The position numbers and the translations under genes were made by a program. Below are positions 53,429 to 64,000 of a DNA stretch of 64,000 bases, piece after piece; the stretch's first letter is position 1, and the number at the start of each line of letters is the position of its first letter. This DNA comes from Solicola gregarius (GTDB lineage: Bacteria; Actinomycetota; Actinomycetes; Propionibacteriales; Nocardioidaceae): assembly GCF_025790165.1 (NCBI RefSeq), contig NZ_CP094970.1, positions 310,001 to 374,000 of the forward strand. Reading direction: 5' to 3'. The notes below the pieces were generated by a model. The model saw only the letters and a list, made by a program, of their open reading frames with translations. It was not told where the DNA came from and searched no databases.

Positions 53429-55048
53429 GTGCGGGAGAGATCCACGAGCAGCAGGCGGCGTACGGCGATCGTCGGTGTCGTCGCCGCGGCGACGGCGATC
53501 GGTTCGGCAGCGGCCGGCGGAACGAACGCGTCGGCAGTTCCGGAAACGGCCGCGGCCGATTCACGACCCGATCGTGTCGAACGGGCGATCGACCAGCTGG
53601 ACGGTCTCGCCGAGGAGCTGATGGCCAAGAGTGATATCCCAGGCATGGCTGTCGCCGTCGTGTACCAGGGTGAGCAGGTCTACGCCAAGGGATTCGGCGT
53701 ACGACGCGAGGGATCGCCCGCAACGGTCAACCCGAACACGGTGTTCCAGCTCGCGTCGGTGTCGAAGTCGCTCGCGGCGACGGTCGTCGCACACGAGGTC
53801 ACACACAAATCGGTCGGCTGGCACACACCTGTCGTCAGGAACCTGCCGGGGTTCCGGCTCGCCGACAGGTACGTGAGTAAGCACGTGACCATCGGCGACA
53901 TGTTCTCGCATCGCTCCGGGCTGCCGGGTCTGTCGGGCAACCTGCTGGAGGACATCGGGTACGCCCGCGGATCCATCCTGAAGCGGCTGCGACTGCAACC
54001 CCTGAACCCGTTCCGAAGTACCTATGCCTACAGCAACTACGGCTTGACCGCCGGCGCGCAGTCGGTGGCCAAAGCCGCAGGCACGGACTGGGCGACCCTG
54101 TCGCGCCGCGTTCTCTACCGCCCGCTCGGCATGGACTCGACGAGCTCACGCTTCGCTGACTTCGTTCGGCGTCCGAACCGCGCACGCGGTCACGTCGAAG
54201 TCGATGGCCGGTACGTCGCCAAATATTTGCGCGACGCGGACCCGGAGTCGCCCGCCGGCGGGGCGAGCTCGAACGTGAACGACATCAGCACATGGCTCGA
54301 GATGCTCCTGGCGAACGGAACGTACGAGGACACCACGATCACGAGCCCGAAAGCGCTGCTTCCGGCATTGACACCACAGAGCGTGTCCAGCCCGCCGTCG
54401 GACCCGAGCGCCCATCCCGGCTTCTACGGCTACGGCTTCAACGTCGGCGTGAACCAGGCCGGGCACACCCAGTTCTCCCACTCCGGCGCGTTCTACCTGG
54501 GCACCGGCACGAACTACGTCGCCATCCCCGACCTCGACCTCGCCATCGTCACGCTCACGAATGCGACGCCCACCGGTGTCGCCGAGACCCTGAACGCGGA
54601 GTTCGCCGATTTGGCGCAGTTCGGCTCGATCCAGCGACCGTGGTGGAAGCTCTACAGTGCGGCGCTCGGTGCCGAATCCGATCCGGTGGGGTCCCTGGTC
54701 GGCCACCATCCTCCGGCACACCCGGCGCCGGCTCAGCGACTCGCCGACTACACCGGAACCTACAACAGCCCGTACGTCGGACCGATGGACGTCGAGAAGG
54801 CATCCGGCCGACTGCGGATCAGGCTCGGGCCGGACTCGATGACGTTCGTACTCCGGCACTGGGACGGCAACCGGTTCGTGTACACCCCGAGAGGTGAGAA
54901 CGCCCCACTCGGCTCGATCTCCAAGGTCACCTTCCAGCACTTCCGTCGTGGTCGGCCCGCCCAGGTCACGGTCGAATGGTTCAACAAGGACGAGAACGGC
55001 AGCACGAACGGGCTCGGCGTGTTCCACCGGCGAACGGGCCGACCGTGA
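53429..55048 (+). CDS. Exported serine hydrolase (class C beta-lactamase fold) with C-terminal extension
   Basis: A 539-residue protein. A signal peptide (RRRTAIVGVVAAATAIGSAA, then ASA) leads to a penicillin-binding fold with S110-V-S-K113, Y201-S-N203 and HSGA as third motif, all intact, followed by a lipocalin-like C-terminal domain (about 430-530, LADYTGTYNSPYVGPMDVEK). GTG 53429 fits the ribosome site GAGGTGG better than GTG 53420. The 254-bp gap before it holds no gene I can support. Confidence 0.87.
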   Translation: MRERSTSSRRRTAIVGVVAAATAIGSAAAGGTNASAVPETAAADSRPDRVERAIDQLDGLAEELMAKSDIPGMAVAVVYQGEQVYAKGFGVRREGSPATVNPNTVFQLASVSKSLAATVVAHEVTHKSVGWHTPVVRNLPGFRLADRYVSKHVTIGDMFSHRSGLPGLSGNLLEDIGYARGSILKRLRLQPLNPFRSTYAYSNYGLTAGAQSVAKAAGTDWATLSRRVLYRPLGMDSTSSRFADFVRRPNRARGHVEVDGRYVAKYLRDADPESPAGGASSNVNDISTWLEMLLANGTYEDTTITSPKALLPALTPQSVSSPPSDPSAHPGFYGYGFNVGVNQAGHTQFSHSGAFYLGTGTNYVAIPDLDLAIVTLTNATPTGVAETLNAEFADLAQFGSIQRPWWKLYSAALGAESDPVGSLVGHHPPAHPAPAQRLADYTGTYNSPYVGPMDVEKASGRLRIRLGPDSMTFVLRHWDGNRFVYTPRGENAPLGSISKVTFQHFRRGRPAQVTVEWFNKDENGSTNGLGVFHRRTGRP

Positions 55049-55073
55049 CAGTGGCGCACTCGTCGCGCCGTGC

Positions 55074-58084
<3,011 letters not shown>

Positions 58085-58093
58085 GTTCGGGGC

Positions 58094-58777
58094 ATGAGAC
58101 AGCTGCTCGCGATCGCCGCAGCCGGCCTCGTCCTGGCGGGTTGCGCGGCCGACACCGAGCCCTCGGGAGATGCCCGGCCCGGGCCGCCGACCTCCGCTCG
58201 CGCTCCGGAGGAGTCGTCCGAGATGACGAGCACGTCTGCCGCAGCACCCGCCGCCTCCCGTCCGTCGAAACCCGCCTGCAAGGTCGGGCCCGCACACACC
58301 TCAGACGGCACGCCACGGTTCTGGACCAAGGACAAGCGCTGCTTCCGGAGTCCGTGGTTCGCCAAGGCGCATCGGGTGATGATCTACTTCGGCTGCACCA
58401 AGGCGCCGTACTATCCGCACGATCCCTCGTGCCCAGGACGCCAGGGCATCCACCACGGAGTGGACATCGACATGCCCCTCGGCACCGTCGTCCGCTCGAA
58501 CGTACGCGGCCGCATCGTCAAGGGTACGGTCGGCAGTGCGTACGGCTCACGTGCATTCATCGTGCGCACGCGCAAGCACGACTTCTTGATCGGCCACGTA
58601 CGCAAGGCGCTGCTGCGCGACGGTGCGCGCGTACGCAAGGGACAACGCATCGCCCTGTCGGGCAAGCGCGGCGCACCAGATGGGCCGCATCTGCACTTCG
58701 AGGTACGCCCGCGGGGCGGGTCGTACCTGCAGGCGCTTCCGCCGCAGCGCTTCATCGACTTCCGGGTGAAGCACTGA
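58094..58777 (+). CDS. M23-family peptidase lipoprotein
   Basis: A 227-residue lipoprotein: lipobox LVLAGC at the N-terminus and a LytM/M23 domain at the C-terminus with HHGVDID and HLHFEV (zinc ligands). It would cut or bind peptidoglycan outside the membrane. A Ser/Pro/Ala-rich linker lies between. It starts 9 bp after the MOSC gene. Confidence 0.88.
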   Translation: MRQLLAIAAAGLVLAGCAADTEPSGDARPGPPTSARAPEESSEMTSTSAAAPAASRPSKPACKVGPAHTSDGTPRFWTKDKRCFRSPWFAKAHRVMIYFGCTKAPYYPHDPSCPGRQGIHHGVDIDMPLGTVVRSNVRGRIVKGTVGSAYGSRAFIVRTRKHDFLIGHVRKALLRDGARVRKGQRIALSGKRGAPDGPHLHFEVRPRGGSYLQALPPQRFIDFRVKH

Positions 58778-58790
58778 CCGGCAGCGCCGT

Positions 58791-59795
58791 TCAGCCGGCG
58801 AGTCCGGCCGCGACCTTGCGGGATGCGGCGAGCGCCCTCCCCGCCCAGGACGGGCTCGCACCGGCGAGGCCGCAGGTCGGCGTGACGGTGAGCCGGCCCG
58901 CGTACTGCTCGGGTCCGAAGCCGAGTGCGGAGAGGAACGCCTCGAGCCGGCGTACCGCGTCGGCGTCGCTGAACGGCGAGTCGGGCTCGTGCGTCGGGAT
59001 CACGCCCGGCCAGAGGTCGACCCCGGACTCGAACGCTTCGGCCCAGGGATCGAGTACGCCGGACTCGACATACGACAGGTCGAAGCCGCACGCGGCGAAG
59101 CCGGCGCCGGCAAGCAACGCGATGGGGACGTCTCGCGCACAGACATGTGCGACCGGCGTCGCGCCCGCGTCGCGCACGGCGTCGGTGACCCACCGCAGCG
59201 CCTGATCCGCCGCTGGGGCATCGATCGTTCGGTGGCGATGGAACCCACTTGCGGTCGAGATGGACCCGGCCAGCACGGCTGGAAGGGATGGTTCGTCAAT
59301 CTGTACGACGATCTCGGCATCGGGCGTGCGGCGACGTACGTCGCCGACATGCTCACGTAGACCCTCGGCGAGCGACTCCGCCAGCTCTCGACGGGCGCCG
59401 TGATCGCCGAGCACCTTGTCGCCGCGCGGTCGCTCGACGGCCGCCGCGAGCGTCCAAGGTCCGACGACCTGCACCTTGAGCGGGCCCTCGTACGACTGCG
59501 TGTGCTCCTCGAGCGCGTCGAGGTCCTCGGCGAGCAACGAAGACGCGCGCCGGTGGTCGATACCGGACGCGTCCGTGAGTCGCCAGCCGGCGGGCTGCAG
59601 GTCGACGCCGAGCCCGACGAGCAGCGCGGCGGTACGCCCGATCATCCCGGCGGTCACGCCTCGGCCGGGCAGCTCGGGCAGGAACACGAGCTCCGAGCAC
59701 TCGTCGACGGCGATCCGTACCGCTTCGTGCACGTTCGTGCCGGGCATGGAGCCGACTCCGGTCCAACCTGCGGCCTGCTCGCGATTCGTCGCCAT
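58791..59795 (-). CDS. MetE-like (cobalamin-independent methionine synthase-type) barrel protein
   Basis: A 334-residue protein with the MetE C-terminal barrel fold (GVGSMPGTNVHEAVRIAVDE, VVQIDEPSLPAVLAG, TVTPTCGLAGA with zinc-type Cys). It is too short for full MetE. A homologue stands in the same place in Mycobacterium (Rv3015c, between ligA and mnmA), so it belongs to the conserved block; function is not established. Confidence 0.85.
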   Translation of the reverse strand: MATNREQAAGWTGVGSMPGTNVHEAVRIAVDECSELVFLPELPGRGVTAGMIGRTAALLVGLGVDLQPAGWRLTDASGIDHRRASSLLAEDLDALEEHTQSYEGPLKVQVVGPWTLAAAVERPRGDKVLGDHGARRELAESLAEGLREHVGDVRRRTPDAEIVVQIDEPSLPAVLAGSISTASGFHRHRTIDAPAADQALRWVTDAVRDAGATPVAHVCARDVPIALLAGAGFAACGFDLSYVESGVLDPWAEAFESGVDLWPGVIPTHEPDSPFSDADAVRRLEAFLSALGFGPEQYAGRLTVTPTCGLAGASPSWAGRALAASRKVAAGLAG

Positions 59796-59825
59796 CCGTC
59801 GATTGTCGCGGACGGTCGCCGCCAG

Positions 59826-60050
59826 CTACACGGCGGTCATCTCCCACATGCGTTCACTGGGCAGCGGTGCCGCTTCAGACTCGTTGTCCGGCAGTGGCTC
59901 GCTCGTCACGCGCAATCCCATGAACCGTTGCCGCATCGCGTCCGCGTACCGATCCGCCACTGCGGGCTCGGCGGCGTAGTCGGCGAGCACATGCTGACCG
60001 AACCACACGCGTACCCACTGTTGCCCCGTATCGGTCGACTGAGCGTTCAT
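59826..60050 (-). CDS. Small hypothetical protein
   Basis: A 74-residue protein (QQWVRVWFGQHVLADYAAEP, YADAMRQRFMGLRVT). Composition looks like a real soluble protein and codon use matches neighbours, but I recognise no family. The ATG at 60050 is not backed by a clear ribosome site. Confidence 0.55.
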   Translation of the reverse strand: MNAQSTDTGQQWVRVWFGQHVLADYAAEPAVADRYADAMRQRFMGLRVTSEPLPDNESEAAPLPSERMWEMTAV

Positions 60051-60172
60051 CCCGTATGCCTTCCCGCCTCACCATTGAGGCCGTCCACTCCTACGTGACC
60101 GAGAGTCACGTACAGAAGGGGATAACTGGCGAATCACGGTTTGGTTACGATGAGTGGCTGGAACTCCGCGGT

Positions 60173-61147
60173 CTATGCCGCGGACGATTGACGGCGGGTC
60201 AGCGAGTCGATCATCCGGGTCGACATCGTGTCCAGGGACGCGGACTCTTCGTCTTCGACGGACGTCAGGTCGCTGACCTCCTCATCGGTCAGCGCAGCCG
60301 CGACCTCGATCGCGCGGAGGTTGTCCGCTAGGTGCTCCAGGGACTTGGTGCCCGGGATCGGGATGATCACAGGCGAGCGGCGTAGCAACCAGCCCAAGGC
60401 GACCGCCGATGTCGAGACGCCGAGACGCCGGGCTGGTCGCGTGAGAGCCGCCGGGTCGCCGAGCATGCCGGTCGCAAGGGGGAAGTAGGGGACGTAGGCT
60501 ATGCCGTCACGCTCGCACGCCGCGAGCACCTCGACGCCGCTGCGATCGATCAGGTTGAATCGGTTCTGTACCGCCGCGATCGGCGTAAGACGCTGTGCGC
60601 GCTCCAACATCTCAGGCGAAGCGCCGGAGATACCGATGTGGCGAACCTTTCCCTCGTCGCGCAACTCGACGAGGGCTCCGAGCGCATCTTCGAGCGGCAC
60701 TTCCTCCTCGGGAGAGTTCCCGGGCGCCTGGCTGTCACCCCAAAGACGCAGGTAGGTGAGCGGACTGGCCTCGGCCCGCAGGTCGAGCAAGGCATCCTCG
60801 ACCTGGGTGCGCACGATCTCTGGGCGGCTGTCGGTCAACCACTCGCCCGCAGGACCGCGCCGAGCGCCGACCTTGTTCCCGATCACGAGGTCGACGGAGA
60901 ACGGGCTGAGTGCCCGCCCGATGAGTTGGTTGACTGTGCGCGGCCCGTAGGCGTTGGCAGTGTCGAAGAACTGTACTCCCTGCTCTACGGCGCCGCGCAG
61001 CACGTCGATCGCGCCGAGCACGTCGTCGGGAAGTCCGATGACGCCCCGACCGGCCAACTGCATGGCGCCGTATCCGAGACGCGCGACCCGGTCCGTTCCT
61101 CCCAGCAAGTGGGTGGGCGTGAACCCCTCGTTGGCGGACATGGTCAT
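60173..61147 (-). CDS. Aldo/keto reductase
   Basis: A 324-residue AKR: VARLGYGAMQLAGRGV, the catalytic FFDTANAYGP (Asp-Tyr), GNKVGARRGP (Lys) and the NADPH site in PIPGTKSLEHLADNLRAIE. AAGGAG lies 7 bp before ATG 61147. It overlaps the TetR gene by four bases and is presumably regulated by it. Confidence 0.9.
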   Translation of the reverse strand: MTMSANEGFTPTHLLGGTDRVARLGYGAMQLAGRGVIGLPDDVLGAIDVLRGAVEQGVQFFDTANAYGPRTVNQLIGRALSPFSVDLVIGNKVGARRGPAGEWLTDSRPEIVRTQVEDALLDLRAEASPLTYLRLWGDSQAPGNSPEEEVPLEDALGALVELRDEGKVRHIGISGASPEMLERAQRLTPIAAVQNRFNLIDRSGVEVLAACERDGIAYVPYFPLATGMLGDPAALTRPARRLGVSTSAVALGWLLRRSPVIIPIPGTKSLEHLADNLRAIEVAAALTDEEVSDLTSVEDEESASLDTMSTRMIDSLTRRQSSAA

Positions 61148-61863
61148 TTCTTTGCTCCTTGTTCTGGTGCGTCTTGTGCGGGGGTGACGCGTTCGATGAG
61201 GGTGCGCAGCCATTGCCTCAACAGTGCTTCCTCTGCCGAGGTGAACAGCGCAGTAGCCGAGCCGAGCTGAGCGAGCAGCAGCGCCGCGGCGTGTTCGGAG
61301 GAACCGAGTTCTGGCGGGCGCCCTGTCAGCTCGGACATCAGCGCCGCACGCATCCTCTCGGCAAGCGGTCCGGTCGTTGATCCACCGTCGTGGATCAGCC
61401 GGGTGACGCAGCCAATCGCCATCGCCGTAGTGATGGCGATTGCCTCGTCCACCCCCATGCAGAGCAGTCCCGCATCCGCGAGCCGTTCGAGACCGCGACG
61501 CAGTTCGGCCTCGGCCGTCTGAGCAGCGGGGGACTGGTGGGCCGCATTGCCGTACATGAGCGCATAAAGAGCCGGGTTCTCCACCCCGAAGCCCACGTGC
61601 ATGTCCCAACCCGCCGCGAAGTCGACGAGAAGATCACCGCTACGCGGAACCGTGCGCTTGCGCTCCAGATACTCAGCGAACGCCTCCTCGGTCACGGCCT
61701 GCAAGAGACCGTCCTTGTCGCCGAAGTGGTGATACAGCGTCGGAGCGGCGACACCTGCCGATTCATACAACGCACGAGTGCTCGGAACACGCCCCGGCTG
61801 CTCCGTCAGCATCGAACGTGCCGCCTCGATCAAGCGACCTCTACCCGACTCCACGTGTACCAA
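61144..61863 (-). CDS. TetR-family transcriptional regulator
   Basis: A 239-residue TetR protein with N-terminal helix-turn-helix (VPSTRALYESAGVAAPTLYH, HFGDKDGLLQAV) and a C-terminal ligand domain. Start TTG 61863; an in-frame GTG at 61854 is possible. It is the first gene of the operon with the aldo/keto reductase, and a palindrome overlaps its start. Confidence 0.88.
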   Translation of the reverse strand: MVHVESGRGRLIEAARSMLTEQPGRVPSTRALYESAGVAAPTLYHHFGDKDGLLQAVTEEAFAEYLERKRTVPRSGDLLVDFAAGWDMHVGFGVENPALYALMYGNAAHQSPAAQTAEAELRRGLERLADAGLLCMGVDEAIAITTAMAIGCVTRLIHDGGSTTGPLAERMRAALMSELTGRPPELGSSEHAAALLLAQLGSATALFTSAEEALLRQWLRTLIERVTPAQDAPEQGAKK

Positions 61864-61871
61864 CGATACAC
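61855..61871. promoter_or_regulatory. Inverted repeat overlapping the TetR start
   Basis: GTGTA-CCAACGA-TACAC is a perfect 5-bp inverted repeat with 7-bp spacer across the TTG at 61863, a plausible autoregulatory operator. The 155 bp beyond it, up to mnmA, show nothing else I can support. Confidence 0.45.
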
Positions 61872-62018
61872 TATCTCTCGGAGTTTACGAATCGCCGATA
61901 TAGCGCCGCGGCCAAGCGACTGCGAGGCGCGTGCCTGAGTGAGGACGAACGAGCCGCGGTCCGCCAACGCCGACGTTTCCTCGAGCGGGCGCTGATACGG
62001 GTGCGCTGGTGGTCGTGT

Positions 62019-63101
62019 CTAGCCGCCTCGCGCAGTCGATGCGATCGTCGTACTGCCGACGACGCGCGTACCCGCGTAGATGACGGCGGCCTGGCCGGGG
62101 GCGATACCGCTCGCCGGCTCGTGCAGGTCGATCGCCACCCGATCGCCCAGAACCGTTGCCGTGGCGGGGTATTCGTCGCCGTGCGCACGCAGCTGCACGG
62201 TGCACTCGAGCGCATCGGGTGGCGGGTTGCCGCACCACAGCGGCCGGATGCCTTCGATGCGGTCGATGTCGAGTGCCTCCCGCGAACCGACGGTGACAGT
62301 GCCGGAGACCGGCTCGATGTCGAGAACGAACCGCGGTTCGCCGTCGGGTGCGGGCGTCCCTAGTCGCAGCCCGCGACGCTGCCCGATCGTGTACGCGTAC
62401 GCGCCGTCGTGTTCACGCAGCACCTCGCCGGCCTCGTCGACGATGGTGCCGGGCTTGGCGCCGAGCTTCTCGTGCAGCCAGCCCGGGGTATCGCCGTTGG
62501 CGATGAAGCAGATGTCATGGCTGTCCGGCTTCTTGGCGACCGCAAGATCGCGGCGCTCGGCCTCCTCGCGGACGACGTCCTTCGTCGTGTCGCCGAGCGG
62601 GAACAGCGAGTGCGCCAGCTGCTGCTGGGTGAGTACGCCCAGCACGTACGACTGGTCCTTGGCGTCGTCGGTGGCGCGGTGCATCTCGACCACTCCGCCG
62701 GCGCCGGTGACGAGCTGGGCGTAGTGGCCCGTCACGACGGCATCGAAGCCGAGCGCGAGAGCCCGGTCGAGAACGGCGGCGAACTTGATCTTCTCGTTGC
62801 AGCGCAGACACGGGTTGGGCGTACGGCCGGCGAGGTACTCGGCCTTGAAGTCTTCAACGACCTCCTCATGGAACTGATCACTCATATCCCATACATAGAA
62901 GGGAATCCCAATGACGTCGGCCGCACGTCGGGCGTCGTTCGAGTCTTCGATCGAGCAGCACCCGCGCGCACCCGAACGGTACGACTGCGGGTTGCGAGAC
63001 AACGCGAGATGTACCCCGGTCACGTCGTGGCCGGCGTCGACGGCGCGGGCGGCGGCGACCGCGGAGTCGACACCACCCGACATGGCAGCAAGGACGCGCA
63101 T
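62019..63101 (-). CDS. mnmA: tRNA 2-thiouridylase MnmA
   Basis: A 360-residue enzyme that puts sulfur on U34 of tRNAs for Lys, Glu and Gln. The PP-loop [12 protein letters not shown] binds ATP; the catalytic cysteines lie in [12 protein letters not shown] and [16 protein letters not shown] and YTIGQRRGL are typical. ATG 63101 follows GAGGAG. It receives sulfur from the cysteine desulfurase encoded directly upstream. Confidence 0.97.
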   Translation of the reverse strand: MRVLAAMSGGVDSAVAAARAVDAGHDVTGVHLALSRNPQSYRSGARGCCSIEDSNDARRAADVIGIPFYVWDMSDQFHEEVVEDFKAEYLAGRTPNPCLRCNEKIKFAAVLDRALALGFDAVVTGHYAQLVTGAGGVVEMHRATDDAKDQSYVLGVLTQQQLAHSLFPLGDTTKDVVREEAERRDLAVAKKPDSHDICFIANGDTPGWLHEKLGAKPGTIVDEAGEVLREHDGAYAYTIGQRRGLRLGTPAPDGEPRFVLDIEPVSGTVTVGSREALDIDRIEGIRPLWCGNPPPDALECTVQLRAHGDEYPATATVLGDRVAIDLHEPASGIAPGQAAVIYAGTRVVGSTTIASTARGG

Positions 63102-63103
63102 CG

Positions 63104-64000
63104 TCACGCACTCCTCTGGTCTGGGGCCGATGCGGCACGCGCACGCGCGTGGACCTCCGGCAGCGCGGCGAGCAATGCGTCGACGTCCTGCTCGGTCGTC
63201 TGCGCGCCGGGGCTGAACCGAAGCGAACCCCGTGCGGACGCGTCGTCGTACCCCATTGCGAGCAGCACATGGCTCGCCTGCGGTACGCCCGCCGAGCAGG
63301 CGGACCCGGTCGAGCATTCGATGCCCTGCGCGTCGAGCAGCATCAGCAGGGAGTCGCCTTCGCAGCCCGGGAAGGTGAGGTGCGCGATGTTCGGCAGCCG
63401 GTGGGTCGGACCGCTTCGCTCGTCGCCGTTGACGATCGCGTCGGGGACGAGGCGGCGTACCCCCGTAACGAGGTGCTCGCGCAGCGCATCCAGGTGCTCC
63501 GCGTGTGACTTGCGGCGATCGACCATCACCTCGATCGCCGCGGCGAAGGCGGCGATCGACGCGACGTCGAGCGTGCCGGAGCGCACGTCGCGCTCCTGCC
63601 CACCGCCGTGCAGCAGCGGAATCGGGTCGAGCTCGCGGCGTACGACGAGCGCGCCAACGCCGACCGGACCGCCGATCTTGTGGCCGCTGATCGTCATCGC
63701 GTCGAGCCCGCTGTCGGCGAACGAGACAGGCAGCACCGACAGCGCCTGCACGGCATCACTGTGCAGCGGGATGCCGTACTCCCCCACGATCGCCGCGATC
63801 GCGTCGATCGGCTGCACCGTGCCGACCTCGTTGTTGGCCCACATGCAGCTGACGAGCGCGACCTCGTCGGGCGCGCGCTCGATGGACTCGCGGAGAACGT
63901 CGATGCGTACGCGACCGGTCGCGTCGACCGGCGTGGGCGTGACGTCGGCGCCCTCGTGGGTCGCCAGCCAGGTCAGCGGGTCGAGCAGCGCGTGGTGCTC
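63104..64000 (-). CDS. iscS: Cysteine desulfurase (N-terminus beyond the window)
   Basis: 298 residues of a NifS/IscS-type PLP enzyme that releases sulfur from cysteine. Present: [15 protein letters not shown], the PLP lysine in [13 protein letters not shown], and the active cysteine in [15 protein letters not shown]. The start lies past base 64000. The stop is three bases before the mnmA ATG, an operon arrangement that matches their shared tRNA-thiolation pathway and the order in Mycobacterium. Confidence 0.93.
   Translation of the reverse strand, partial: EHHALLDPLTWLATHEGADVTPTPVDATGRVRIDVLRESIERAPDEVALVSCMWANNEVGTVQPIDAIAAIVGEYGIPLHSDAVQALSVLPVSFADSGLDAMTISGHKIGGPVGVGALVVRRELDPIPLLHGGGQERDVRSGTLDVASIAAFAAAIEVMVDRRKSHAEHLDALREHLVTGVRRLVPDAIVNGDERSGPTHRLPNIAHLTFPGCEGDSLLMLLDAQGIECSTGSACSAGVPQASHVLLAMGYDDASARGSLRFSPGAQTTEQDVDALLAALPEVHARARAASAPDQRSA

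Noticed and set aside
61872-62018. Coding remnant on the plus strand between the TetR gene and mnmA
   Set aside because: An arginine-rich open stretch without start, ribosome site or recognisable similarity.

Overview
The window is 64 kb of high-GC, gene-dense bacterial chromosome from an actinobacterium. Three things point there: the conserved gene order ilvC-ilvN-ilvB ... gatB-gatA-gatC ... ligA - MetE-like gene - mnmA - cysteine desulfurase, which matches the Rv3001c-Rv3025c stretch of Mycobacterium tuberculosis; an F420-reductase-like gene and MmyB-type, MocR and PadR regulators; and frequent GTG/TTG starts with ATGA overlaps. The very common GTACG pentamer suggests, by impression only, a Nocardioidaceae-like or related Propionibacteriales genome. 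I see no rRNA, tRNA, IS element, prophage or CRISPR array, and no stretch over 300 bases without a gene.

Layout. 1-5 kb: a frameshifted LacI regulator, a secreted ThuA/sugar-dehydrogenase/PKD protein, a Phd/PIN toxin-antitoxin pair, and a YczE-type membrane protein divergent from its MocR regulator. 6.8-9.9 kb: a thiamine salvage operon thiM-thiE-thiD-tenA behind a TPP riboswitch. 10-20.4 kb: an IclR regulator and a MatC-type dicarboxylate carrier, divergent from a five-gene operon (serine-glyoxylate aminotransferase, FAD/Fe-S 2-hydroxyacid dehydrogenase, malate synthase, class III CoA-transferase, atypical crotonase). This is the most coherent candidate for a less-described catabolic system, probably C2/hydroxyacid assimilation through glyoxylate. 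20.5-27 kb: PadR plus drug exporter, a small HTH protein divergent from a second methionine aminopeptidase, a serine hydrolase, and a membrane Ser/Thr kinase with its kinase domain at the C-terminus.

27-34 kb: branched-chain amino acid synthesis. ilvB-ilvN-ilvC is preceded by a complete attenuator: a 9-codon leader peptide with Ile-Leu-Leu-Val in a row, a pause-type hairpin and a terminator with a T-run. A PHP-domain gene and ilvD lie upstream, separated by a 61-bp tandem repeat. 34-43 kb: small regulator/enzyme pairs (MmyB-HTH/SDR, VOC/PadR, SatD-like, DUF2236, 2-hydroxyacid dehydrogenase, hydrolase, tandem GNAT). 43-46.7 kb: gatCAB, followed by 22-bp repeats. 46.8-55 kb: further accessory genes, including three MarR-type or related modules with clear palindromic operators. 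55-64 kb: ligA, MOSC, M23 lipoprotein, MetE-like, aldo/keto reductase with TetR, mnmA and a truncated cysteine desulfurase.

Three genes (LacI regulator, PadR regulator, D-2-hydroxyacid dehydrogenase) each carry what looks like a one-base insertion. They are either recent pseudogenes or sequencing errors. Several intergenic gaps are filled by long perfect or near-perfect hairpins with different sequences, which probably act as terminators.
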